Source: Microcoleus sp. FACHB-61 (GTDB lineage: Bacteria; Cyanobacteriota; Cyanobacteriia; Cyanobacteriales; Microcoleaceae). From it: DNA of 64,000 bases. Numbering within the stretch: the stretch's first letter is position 1; each line of letters opens with the position of its first letter. This document shows, piece after piece, positions 9,104-17,752 of this stretch. Location of the stretch: contig JACJNY010000070.1 in NCBI GenBank assembly GCA_014695295.1, positions 124,001 through 188,000 of the forward strand, written 5' to 3'. The translations under genes and the position numbers were made by a program. Below the pieces are notes generated by a model, which saw only the letters and a program-made list of their open reading frames with translations, was not told where the DNA came from and did not search any database.

Positions 9104-10540
9104 CTACTCAGTTAAATTAATTGGCAAAGACACTGTAAATGCAGTTTTACCGGGCACAGACTCCACATCTATTTTACCCTGATGTTTTTCAATTATTTTT
9201 TTGACAATATCCAACCCCAACCCGCTGCCTTCTCCCGCAGGTTTCGTAGTAAAAAACGGCTCAAAAATTTTCATAAAAATCTCCGGTTGAATCCCCTTAC
9301 CGCTGTCAGTAATTTTTACCATGATGCTGGTATCTTGCTGTCCCGCGTCAATTGTTAAAGTTCCTTGATTGTCCATCGCTTGTAAGGCATTGTGAATTAA
9401 ATTTGTCCAAACTTGATTTAGTTCGTCGGGATAGCACAGTACCGCAGGCAATTGAGATTGATAGTTTCTGACGACTTCCACACCCTGCTTAATCTGGTTC
9501 TGATAAAGAGTTAATACAGTTTCAATTCCCTCGGTAATATTTACCTGTATTTTTTCCCCATTTACATCGTAACGCGCATAATTTTTCAGGGCAAAGACGA
9601 CTTTTGCAGCGCGTTCAGTAGCGGTAGCGATGGTTCGGGCGCTTCGGTGAATGCTAGCAAAGTCGTAGGCTGTTTTTATAATATTTTCGCTGTCAGGGTC
9701 TTTGAGCAACGGCAAGAATTCTTGCAGGTTTCCCTGCAATCCGATATTGACTAAAATGCTAGCAAGGCTGTCAGCATTGTCAATCCCTTCCGACTCTAGT
9801 TGCTGCTTCACGGCTTTTTTAAATCCACGTTTCTCTCGCGTAGATAAAGAGTAAGTTTGTTGGCTGGAACTGTACATCAAACTCACGAAATCGTGCTGGC
9901 GTTCGGTTGACAGTTCTTTAAAAAAAACTGGCAAACTTTCGAGATTGTTATCCAAAAAGCTGGTAATATTTCCAATAGACGATCGAATCGCCCCCAGCGG
10001 CGTATTAATTTCGTGAGCAATGCCCGCAATCAGTTGCCCTAAGGCGGCCAGTTTTTCCGATTGCACTAATTGATTCTGAGTAGCTTGCAGTTGCTCTAAA
10101 GTGACTGTCAGTTCATCGTTTTTCTGTTGGAGCTTTTTTTGCAACTGGCACATTGCTAAGTGGGTTTCTACCCTAACTAGAACCTCTTCCACCTGAAAGG
10201 GCTTGGTAATATAATCTACCCCGCCCACCGCAAAGGCTTTGACCTTATCCAGTACGTCATTAATCGCGCTAATAAAAATCACCGGAATGTTGCGAGTGCG
10301 TTCATCAGCTTTGATTTTTTCGCAAACTTCATACCCATTCATTTCGGGCATCATAATATCCAGCAAAATCAAATCGGGAGGCATACCTTTTGCCGCCGAA
10401 AGCGCTAACTCGCCGCTAGGTACAGGACGGACTTTATAGCCCTTGCCCTTCAAAATTCCGGCTAGCAGCCGCAAATTAGCTGGGGTGTCGTCCACTACTA
10501 AAATATTACCGCGATCGGTGCTAGGAAAATCGTTATTCAT
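9104..10540 (-). CDS. REC-HisKA-HATPase hybrid kinase
   Basis: 478 aa. The receiver spans 1-125 (VVDDTPAN, Asp61 in LILLDIMMP, YITKPF). A coiled coil of about 25 residues leads to an unusual HisKA with H-box GIAHEINTPLG (His176), the NtrB/ZraS-like subfamily with a long insert, and a HATPase (NLIHNALQAM, DSGKGI, GEGSGLGL). Its first codons overlap the 3' end of the 954-aa hybrid kinase by 8 nt, so both are made from one message. The receiver is a likely acceptor for that kinase. Soluble; no sensor domain of its own. Confidence 0.92.
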   Translation of the reverse strand: MNNDFPSTDRGNILVVDDTPANLRLLAGILKGKGYKVRPVPSGELALSAAKGMPPDLILLDIMMPEMNGYEVCEKIKADERTRNIPVIFISAINDVLDKVKAFAVGGVDYITKPFQVEEVLVRVETHLAMCQLQKKLQQKNDELTVTLEQLQATQNQLVQSEKLAALGQLIAGIAHEINTPLGAIRSSIGNITSFLDNNLESLPVFFKELSTERQHDFVSLMYSSSQQTYSLSTREKRGFKKAVKQQLESEGIDNADSLASILVNIGLQGNLQEFLPLLKDPDSENIIKTAYDFASIHRSARTIATATERAAKVVFALKNYARYDVNGEKIQVNITEGIETVLTLYQNQIKQGVEVVRNYQSQLPAVLCYPDELNQVWTNLIHNALQAMDNQGTLTIDAGQQDTSIMVKITDSGKGIQPEIFMKIFEPFFTTKPAGEGSGLGLDIVKKIIEKHQGKIDVESVPGKTAFTVSLPINLTE

Positions 10541-13397
10541 GTGATATTGCTTGAGATATTAACTTTAAAATTTTGTCGTACTCGAAATTTTCCATACAAT
10601 TCGCGATCGCACCAGCCGTTACTGCATCCTTTAATCGAATCTGCTCAATCGAGCTATCAATAGAACCCATATCTGCATTCAGTATCGCCAGCTTTAAATC
10701 AGCTACCAGCGACTCAGGCAATTTCACAAAATCAGCCGCAGTCATTGGACGATCGCCTTCTTTGATTGCCAATAAATTAGCTTGACCTGGATCTTCATAA
10801 AGATAGCGCACTCCGATCTGTTTGTGCATAGCATCAAAAATATCCGCTTCCCGAAAAGGTTTCCGCATAAAAGCATCGCATCCCGCCGACAAGATAACTG
10901 CCCGTTCTTCCTCCAAAACGCTCGCTGTCAGCGCAATAATCGCAGTAGCTTGACCTTTAATAGTGCTTTTAATGTATTGCGTCGCTTCGTAGCCCTCCAT
11001 CACGGGCATTCTCATGTCCATCCAAATTAAATGCGGTTCCCAACTGTCCCAAATCTCAATAGCTTCTTGACCGTTAGTAGCTTCTTTCAGTTCAAAACCT
11101 AGAGGATTGAGCATTTTAACTAACAGTTGGCGGTTGAGCGGTTTATCGTCTACTATCAAAATTCGATAGGTGTGTTGGTTGGGTGCCAGTGCAATAACAC
11201 TCCGGGTCGGTTTTCGGATTTCAATATCAGCAGCATCGACCGCAATAACTTGAATGTCAAACTTGAAATTAGTTCCCTTGCCAACAGCAGAACAGACGCT
11301 CATTTCGCCGCCCATTAATTCCACAAACTTGCGACTGATGGGCAATCCCAAGCCTGTACCTTCTTGCGAATCTTTGCCTGTCTTGGTTTGGACGAAAGCT
11401 TCAAAAAGATCGTCTAATTCATTGGTAGCAATACCGGGACCAGTATCTTCGACTTCAAAATGGAGGAAGAAGGAAGAGGCAGAAGCTGTCTCGTCATTTT
11501 TTGTTGCAAAAATCGCGTTTTTAGATTTACTTTGCGATATTTCCAGATTATTAATGGCGGAACCTTCTGTATTCGTTAATTCTTCGGAGAGATAAACTCT
11601 TGCCCCTTCTGCCTGTTGATTTCTGCCTGATGACTGCTTGCTAACTCTAACCGATACACCGCCATTATCGGTAAATTTAATAGCGTTATTGAGCAGATTA
11701 ATTAAGATTTGCCGCAATTTTAAATCGTCAGTTTCTACGTATTGTGGCACGTTTTGGCTGCGCTCAAAAACTAACTGCAAGTGCTTGTCATCTGCTTTGA
11801 GTTGAAACATATCTTCCAAGTCGTTTAGCAGGCGATAGAGGTCGAATTTTTGGGGATTGAGGGTGGTGCGCCCCGATTCAATTTTAGATAAATCGAGCAC
11901 GTTATTAATCAGGGTGAGCAGGTGTTCTCCGCTGCTGCTAATTATGCTAATATTTTCTTGATGTTCTGGGGATAGAGTTTGGCTGCGAGTCATCAGTTGG
12001 GAAAAGCCGAGAATTGCATTGAGAGGCGATCGCAATTCGTGGCTCATGTTAGCCAGAAAGGTACTTTTAGCTTGATTCGCTACTTCCGCTTTGTCTTTAG
12101 CTACAGCCAATTCTGCCGTCCGCTCTTGCACTCGCTGCTCTAAAGTTTCAAAAGATTGTTGCAGTTGTTGAGCCATGCTGTTAAATGACTTGGCTAATTC
12201 CCCCAATTCGTCGGAGCGTTCGCTTTGTACTGTTTTGTCCCATTCACCTTTAGCAATATTTTTGGCTGCTGTATTTAAGCGCAAAATAGGATTTGTCACC
12301 CACCGAGAAGTCTGAATGCCGATCGCCACAGCTACTCCTAAAGCTGCCAAACAAAGCAAAACCGCTGTGCGGGTATTGGCATCGATTTCTTTGGTGAAAT
12401 CGGCCTCGGGAACAACTACGACAATCAGCCAGTCTAAACCTTTGCCGTCTTGGAACGGCAGGACTTTTAAAAAGTGTCGCTTGTCATCTATTTCAAAGCT
12501 CAATAACTCATATTTTTTAATTTTGTCTAAATTTTGAAACTGTGCAGTCAAATATTTAGCTGTCGCTTGAGTAATAGGGTTGCTGCTTTCTTCCACTTTA
12601 AACAATTGTCTTTCATTACCTTGGGTGCGAAACGGTTTTTCGGTGGTGGAAGTTGCTAACAAAGTACCCTGGCGATCCATAATAAATGTTTGAGCGGATT
12701 TGCTAACTTTAAGACTGTTGAGAAATCTTCCAATATGGTCTAGACGCAAAGCAGCAAATAATACTCCTTCTAGCTGATTTTTGTCGCTGTATACGGGTTG
12801 GATAGCGCTGATAATTAACGTCGGCTCTAGTAAGGAAACATAAACTGAACTCCAAGTTAGCTTTCCGGCTTTTACGGCACTTTTGTACGCAGTATTTTGC
12901 CGATTATCAAAGTTTTTGACAACGGTGACCACTGTAGTGCGATCGCCTCGCTCATTTGTATTGTAAGAATAAAAATTTAACCCAGTAGATGGGTCTATCA
13001 CATTCATCGTTCGGGAGCCGTTAGAAAGTTGTTCGCCGCATCTATAATCTCCCTTTTCGTTGCCAACCGAGGTAAAATTGATATAGGGATATAATTGTAC
13101 TTGCCGCCAAAGATATTTCTCCCAAGCTGATAAGTTTTCCATCTTTAACAGCCCGAGTTTGACAGCATCCAGCTTGGTTTGATTGATTTGATGGGGAGTT
13201 GTCAGGTAAACTTGCAGGTTTTGCTCGACACGCAAACTCACCTCGCTCATTAACTGACTGGCAAGGTTATTAACTGCTTTTTGTCCGTTTCTAAAAGACA
13301 GATATCCTACGAGTCCCACGGCTCCCACGATTTGCAGTACAAATGGAACTATGAGAACAGTTCGCAGCGGTAATTTGTCTAAAAGTTTAGAAACCAT
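10533..13397 (-). CDS. Membrane dCache-HAMP hybrid histidine kinase with REC
   Basis: 954 aa. TM1 (about 13-35), a large periplasmic double-Cache-like sensor (about 40-335), TM2 (about 343-365), HAMP (about 366-420), HisKA (H-box MSHELRSPL, His453), HATPase (NLLNNAIKFT, DTGPGI, GTGLGLPIS) and a receiver (VDDKPLN, Asp794 in WMDMRMPVMEG, FMRKPF). The last 90 residues are a helical tail where an Hpt would sit, but no phospho-His motif is visible. A low-complexity Ser/Asn/Glu insert interrupts the HATPase domain near residues 605-645. Cache domains usually bind small extracellular molecules such as amino acids or carboxylates. Co-transcribed with the overlapping kinase at 9104-10540. Confidence 0.93.
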   Translation of the reverse strand: MVSKLLDKLPLRTVLIVPFVLQIVGAVGLVGYLSFRNGQKAVNNLASQLMSEVSLRVEQNLQVYLTTPHQINQTKLDAVKLGLLKMENLSAWEKYLWRQVQLYPYINFTSVGNEKGDYRCGEQLSNGSRTMNVIDPSTGLNFYSYNTNERGDRTTVVTVVKNFDNRQNTAYKSAVKAGKLTWSSVYVSLLEPTLIISAIQPVYSDKNQLEGVLFAALRLDHIGRFLNSLKVSKSAQTFIMDRQGTLLATSTTEKPFRTQGNERQLFKVEESSNPITQATAKYLTAQFQNLDKIKKYELLSFEIDDKRHFLKVLPFQDGKGLDWLIVVVVPEADFTKEIDANTRTAVLLCLAALGVAVAIGIQTSRWVTNPILRLNTAAKNIAKGEWDKTVQSERSDELGELAKSFNSMAQQLQQSFETLEQRVQERTAELAVAKDKAEVANQAKSTFLANMSHELRSPLNAILGFSQLMTRSQTLSPEHQENISIISSSGEHLLTLINNVLDLSKIESGRTTLNPQKFDLYRLLNDLEDMFQLKADDKHLQLVFERSQNVPQYVETDDLKLRQILINLLNNAIKFTDNGGVSVRVSKQSSGRNQQAEGARVYLSEELTNTEGSAINNLEISQSKSKNAIFATKNDETASASSFFLHFEVEDTGPGIATNELDDLFEAFVQTKTGKDSQEGTGLGLPISRKFVELMGGEMSVCSAVGKGTNFKFDIQVIAVDAADIEIRKPTRSVIALAPNQHTYRILIVDDKPLNRQLLVKMLNPLGFELKEATNGQEAIEIWDSWEPHLIWMDMRMPVMEGYEATQYIKSTIKGQATAIIALTASVLEEERAVILSAGCDAFMRKPFREADIFDAMHKQIGVRYLYEDPGQANLLAIKEGDRPMTAADFVKLPESLVADLKLAILNADMGSIDSSIEQIRLKDAVTAGAIANCMENFEYDKILKLISQAISHE

Positions 13398-13743
13398 AAG
13401 ATTGAGAGGTTTGGTGAACTTAGTCTAGAACCGTCCTTGCACAGCCTGTCTTAACAGCAGCGCCATTTACTGCCGGCTAGCTAGAGGGAATTGATGCGGG
13501 CTATTTTAGCTGTGGTAGATGCTCGACCCCGATCGAATGTGAACCTAATGTTTGCTAGATTAAAGTCTCTTATTTTACCCATTGTCGTATTCTTGCGATC
13601 ATTTCGTTAGAATTTGCAGTCTCTGGCTTCGAGAACTGCCTGATACCCGATCGCGCGGGCGAGTTGAACCCTGATGGGTCAAGCGGTTTGGAGGCAGACC
13701 AGGAAATTTGCGATCGGCACTCGCCATTTTCCGCAAGACGTGT

Positions 13744-13749
13744 TATACT
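13744..13749 (+). promoter_or_regulatory. Probable -10 element of tRNA-Arg
   Basis: TATACT stands 12 bp before the mature tRNA 5' end, a usual distance for a leaderless-type tRNA promoter. No good -35 hexamer is visible at 17 bp spacing. Confidence 0.4.
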
Positions 13750-13761
13750 CAAAAAAGTCGA

Positions 13762-13834
13762 GGGCACGTAGCTCAGTGGATAGAGCATCAGGTTCCGGTC
13801 CTGAGGGTCGGGGGTTCAAATCCCTCCGTGCTCA
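13762..13834 (+). tRNA. tRNA-Arg (anticodon CCG)
   Basis: A full cloverleaf can be drawn by hand: acceptor 13762-13768 with 13827-13833 (one G-U pair), D stem GCTC/GAGC, anticodon stem TCAGG/CCTGA with loop TTCCGGT (CCG at 13795-13797), a 5-nt variable loop, T stem with loop TTCAAAT, and discriminator A at 13834. CCA is not encoded. It decodes CGG. The gene lies alone between two minus-strand signalling operons. Confidence 0.95.
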
Positions 13835-13906
13835 TTTAAATTTATAGAATGACTGACTTTGAGAGACAGGAGACAAGTTTTTGTCCTCGGTCTCAATTAT
13901 TTTTAT

Positions 13907-15523
13907 TTAAGCGTCAGTGTCAAAAATCGAATCGCCCCTGTAGTCACAGATCCCGGACTGATTGCGCCCCTGTTGCTTGGCCCGGTAGAGTGCACGATCT
14001 GCCAGCGCAATCAAGTCAGCCGATGATAATTCCGAAATCGGAATTAAGTTGGCGATACCCATACTAATAGTAACTACATCGCTCACATCAGAGGTTTTGT
14101 GAGGAATATTTAAAGCTTGAATAGCAGCGTGAATCCGTTGGGCCACCGAACTCGCTCCTTCAATATCAGTATTAGGCAAAATGATACCAAATTCTTCCCC
14201 GCCGTAACGCGCCACCAAATCCGCCGGACGGTACACCACCTCTTGCACAGTCTGAGCAAGTTTGAACAGACAATTATCCCCCATTTGATGGCCGTAGCAA
14301 TCATTATAACGTTTGAAATAATCGACATCAAACAACAAAAGAGAAAGAGGTTTTTGTTCCCGGTATAGCCGCTGCCATTCCTGCTCTAAGCGGTCATTAA
14401 AACAGCGGCGATTAGCAATTTGAGTCAACCCATCAATATTGACCACTTGTTCTAAGAGGCGAGTAGCGCGGGCTAGTTCTTCGTTAGAGAGTGCAAGTTG
14501 TTGATTAATTTCTCTCATTCGCGCTTGGGCCTGCTGCCTTTCTGCCAATTCCTTCTGTAATTTCTGGAAAATATCCGCTTGTTTAATGGCGATCGCTAAC
14601 TGATTAGCTATCTGTTTAACAAGGTCTATTTCAAATTCTTCCCATTGCCGAGGAGCAGAACATTGGTGGATACATAGCAACCCCCACAAATCTTGCCCAT
14701 TGAGCAACGGCGCCACTAAATTAGCCCGAACCGGAAATTGTTTCCAAAGAGCGCGACAACAGTGTTGAAGGTCAATTTTATTGAGATCTTCTACTACCTG
14801 CATTTTACCCTCTTGGTAGGAATCAGGGTATTGTTCATTACAATAAGGGTCGTTAAATTGATTTCTGCTTACCAATTTACATCCTTCGCCTACCGATTCT
14901 GAAACAAACTCACCATATTCAAAATTACTGTCAGGATAGAACTTAAATATGCCGACGCGCTCGGCCTCAAGAAACAGGCGAATCTCCTGCGAAGCAATCT
15001 CAAAAATTGTAGACAAATCAAGAGATTGACGGATGTGTTGAGTAATTTCTTGAAGTAATATCGCTTTGTCGTACTGGTGTCGCAGAGCGATTTCCGCTTG
15101 CTTTTGGGCGAGAATAGCTGCCTCTGCTGCTTTTTTTGCTTTAATAATTTCACCTTCGTAGTGAATACGCTGGCGGATACAGATCAAGATGCAATCGTTG
15201 ACGAAGTTTCCTCCGTTCTCCCGACGCACAGCGTTGATCAGCATGGGTATATCAATACCCTGCTTTGACCTTAATGAGAAGTAAATTTCCTCTACTTTAC
15301 CGTGGAGCTTCAAGAGAGGGAAGAAATGGGTTTGAAAGAAAATCCGGCTGCCGATCGGCAGAATGGATTCCATCTTCTGTCCCCGCAGTTCATCGCTTTC
15401 GTGCCCGAGTAATTTCAGTAATGTGGCGTTGACCATTACGATCGTACCATCGTCAGCAAACGAGAGGAATCCACAGGGGGAGGTGTTGAGTAGCTCGTCT
15501 ATCTGGTAGGTCATGTTTGCCAT
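13907..15523 (-). CDS. PAS-GAF-GGDEF diguanylate cyclase (RsbP-type PAS)
   Basis: 538 aa. An N-terminal PAS (about 6-120) resembles the PAS of RsbP-like proteins. A helical linker is followed by a GAF of the phytochrome/cyanobacteriochrome class (about 165-335), with LVAPLL and LWGLLCIHQC, and Cys255-Cys256 where cyanobacteriochromes have Cys-His. A coiled coil leads to GGDEF (about 370-530) with active site RYGGEEF and an intact inhibitory I-site RPAD five residues before it. It should make c-di-GMP under product control. The gene starts 5 bp after the RsbQ-like hydrolase, so the hydrolase may produce a ligand for this PAS. Bilin attachment is possible but unproven. Confidence 0.9.
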   Translation of the reverse strand: MANMTYQIDELLNTSPCGFLSFADDGTIVMVNATLLKLLGHESDELRGQKMESILPIGSRIFFQTHFFPLLKLHGKVEEIYFSLRSKQGIDIPMLINAVRRENGGNFVNDCILICIRQRIHYEGEIIKAKKAAEAAILAQKQAEIALRHQYDKAILLQEITQHIRQSLDLSTIFEIASQEIRLFLEAERVGIFKFYPDSNFEYGEFVSESVGEGCKLVSRNQFNDPYCNEQYPDSYQEGKMQVVEDLNKIDLQHCCRALWKQFPVRANLVAPLLNGQDLWGLLCIHQCSAPRQWEEFEIDLVKQIANQLAIAIKQADIFQKLQKELAERQQAQARMREINQQLALSNEELARATRLLEQVVNIDGLTQIANRRCFNDRLEQEWQRLYREQKPLSLLLFDVDYFKRYNDCYGHQMGDNCLFKLAQTVQEVVYRPADLVARYGGEEFGIILPNTDIEGASSVAQRIHAAIQALNIPHKTSDVSDVVTISMGIANLIPISELSSADLIALADRALYRAKQQGRNQSGICDYRGDSIFDTDA

Positions 15524-15528
15524 ACAAC

Positions 15529-16407
15529 TCAGGTAGTATGAGGGACACTCAAATACTCCTTAATCATGTCGATCGTCTCTTGTGGATGACTCATGTGCGG
15601 GGAATGTCCCGTAGCTTTCATCAGCCGTAGCGTACTTTTAGGCAGGTGGCGGTGGAGGTAATGTCCTACGTCGGTGGGAGCGATCACGTCATCCGCACAT
15701 TGCAATATCAGTGAAGGTACTGACACATTGGGTAAATCACTGCGATTGTCAGAGTAAAAAGTCACCTCGGCAAAGCGATTGGCAATCACCGGATCTGTGG
15801 AGCAAAAACTTGCCTCAAGCTCTTCACTTAACTCAGGACGATCCTGATTTTGCATCACCATTGGTGCCATCAAGCTTGCCCAACCCATGTAATTTTTCTC
15901 CATGATATCGAGGAGATCTTCAATATCTTTGCGGTCAAACCCTCCGTTATAATTTGGTAATTCATTGATGTAGCAGGGTGAAGACCCTACGAGAATCAGG
16001 CGACTAAAGTAATTAGGAGCTTGAATTGATGACAGGATGCCGATCATACTGCTGACAGAATGTCCGACAAAAATCACATCAGTCAAGGCAAATTCTTCAC
16101 AGATATCGAGGACATCCTGAACATAGCCATTAAGGTCGCTGTACCGTTCATAACTGTAGGCACTAATATCAGACTGTCCCGAACCTACATAATCAAAAAG
16201 GATAATTTTGTAGTCCTTCTCGAAGGCCGGTGTTACGAAACGCCACATATTTTGATCGCACCCAAATCCATGAGCAAACATCATGGTCTGGGTGCCTTGT
16301 CCAAACACTTTTATATTATTCCGCAGAGAAATATTTTGGGCCATTTGAGCGACATGAGCATTAAATTGATTATAAGACTTTTGCGCGCTTTTATGAGGAT
16401 TGCTCAT
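15529..16407 (-). CDS. RsbQ-like alpha/beta hydrolase
   Basis: The chosen ATG at 16407 gives 292 aa; an in-frame TTG/ATG extension to 16506 would run through pseudogene sequence and is rejected, and a shorter start at 16344 is possible. The RsbQ-family signature MMFAHGFGCDQNMW is present, with nucleophile elbow GHSVSS (Ser117), Asp in CADDVIAPTD and His in GHSPHMS, forming a complete triad. RsbQ is the partner of the PAS phosphatase RsbP in the Bacillus energy-stress pathway, where it is thought to supply a small hydrophobic ligand. Here the partner gene, 5 bp downstream, carries an RsbP-like PAS but a GGDEF output. The start overlaps the last codons of the dead GGDEF-EAL gene. Confidence 0.88.
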   Translation of the reverse strand: MSNPHKSAQKSYNQFNAHVAQMAQNISLRNNIKVFGQGTQTMMFAHGFGCDQNMWRFVTPAFEKDYKIILFDYVGSGQSDISAYSYERYSDLNGYVQDVLDICEEFALTDVIFVGHSVSSMIGILSSIQAPNYFSRLILVGSSPCYINELPNYNGGFDRKDIEDLLDIMEKNYMGWASLMAPMVMQNQDRPELSEELEASFCSTDPVIANRFAEVTFYSDNRSDLPNVSVPSLILQCADDVIAPTDVGHYLHRHLPKSTLRLMKATGHSPHMSHPQETIDMIKEYLSVPHTT

Positions 16408-17380
16408 CCCAAATAGTGGTAGACAAAAATTCAGGATGTCGAATGAATTGAGTGGCAACCTCAGCACTGACAGGCTGGCTAAACATATAACCCTGCCCGA
16501 TTTCACAGCCGATCGCTTCTAACTATTGCAATTGGGCTGGGGTTTCAATTCTTCGGCAATTGTGCTCAGGTTTAAGCCATGTGCCATTGCAACTAGGGCT
16601 TTGGCAATTCCGCCATCCCTCGGAGGGCTGGCTAAACCGCGCACAAATGAGCGATCGATTTTGAGCGACATCACCGGAAAATTTTTCAGGTTGTTAAAAG
16701 CAGCATAGCCAGTCCCAAAATCATCGACATAAATCTCAATACTACGCTGCGATAATTGGCTCAAAACATTGTAGGTAATGTCAAAATTAAGCATCATTGC
16801 CGTTTCGGTAATCTCTAGCTCTAAATATTTCGGCTTCATCTCGGTACGCTCAAGAATGCGATCGCTCTTAGCGATTAAAGTCGGTTGGGTGAATTGACGT
16901 GCCGACAGATTCACCGCGATATTAGGAAGAATTAGTCCTGCTCTTAGCATCTGCTGATATTGCCAACAAGCTTGCTCTAAAGTCCATTCGCCCAATGGCA
17001 AAATCAATCCAGCTTTTTCGGCAATGGGAATAAATCGATCGGGAGGAATCCAACCTTGTTCAGGAGAGTGCCATCGTAGGAGAACTTCAACACCAGCAGG
17101 GCTACCTGTTTGCAATAGAGCTGAGGCTGATAATACAGCAAGCATTCGCCTTCCAAGCACAATTCAAGCGATTTTTGCTCGCCTGGGAGCTGGATTCGGG
17201 CGAAGGTATTTTTGGTGTGTAAAAACTATAGGTATTGCGTCCCGCTCCCTTAACACGATATAGGGCAATATCTGCGTTTTTGGGCAAGGTATCGAGATTT
17301 ATTCCATCTTGTGGATGTAGGGAGATGCCAATACTGGTGATGATGTCTAAATAATGATTTTTGAGAATAAAATTAGTTCT
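16391..17380 (-). pseudogene. Decayed GGDEF-EAL protein
   Basis: Reading on the minus strand, the end of a GGDEF domain appears from about 17380 (SIGISLHPQDG, LPKNADIALYRVKG). It continues in a second frame (ECLLYYQPQL), then a third from about 17155 (EVLLRWHSPEQG, NLSARQF, LELEITETAMM, VDDFGTGYAAF, LKIDRSFVRGL). A further frameshift follows near 16540, where GIET is lost. An in-frame TAG comes next, and the EAL C-terminus (CEIGQGYMFSQPVSAE) runs to a stop at 16391. At least three frameshifts and one nonsense codon are visible; the GGDEF active site and everything before it is missing. The original stop overlapped the RsbQ-like start by 17 bp, so this was once the first gene of that operon. 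Confidence 0.88.
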
Positions 17381-17686
17381 AATATTTTTGTAGAGGCAAG
17401 TCCCCGTGGTTCCCCTAATCGAGGGGTAGTAGGGATAGGCACGGCACTAAGCTGCTAGGCTAAAAAGATTTTCCGTTATGTTCGAGGGTTCGATGGCGAG
17501 AGGTTTTCTGATTTTTGATACGTCATTGAAATATACAATTTAGATTCACAACAGCTTACCCTAGATTTTTAGTACAACCTATTTAGTCGGATTGCTATAG
17601 CAGAAGGCAATAAAAGCTCATATTTCAGCCATTAAAAACCTCCCAAACATTGTCGCGGTTGCTATAAATGTTCACAAACTCCTCAA
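17381..17686. other. Gene-free stretch downstream of kaiC
   Basis: About 300 bp of AT-rich DNA between the end of the GGDEF-EAL remnant and the kaiC terminator. I see no credible ORF, tRNA or further remnant of the pseudogene here. Confidence 0.6.
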
Positions 17687-17733
17687 ATTAAAAGTAGGTT
17701 GGGTTTCCTAGCTCAACCCAACCTACTTTTAAT
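17687..17733 (-). terminator. kaiC terminator: perfect 19-bp hairpin
   Basis: 17687-17705 and 17715-17733 are exact reverse complements (19 bp), separated by a 9-nt loop, and begin 20 bp after the kaiC stop. On the minus strand the 3' arm ends in AAAAGT/TTTTAAT-rich sequence. The symmetric arm should stop transcription from either side. Confidence 0.8.
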
Positions 17734-17752
17734 CAAGAATCACTGCTAACTA

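Noticed and set aside
13570-13788. 72-codon minus-strand ORF
   Set aside because: It overlaps the tRNA-Arg and its promoter and has no family resemblance.
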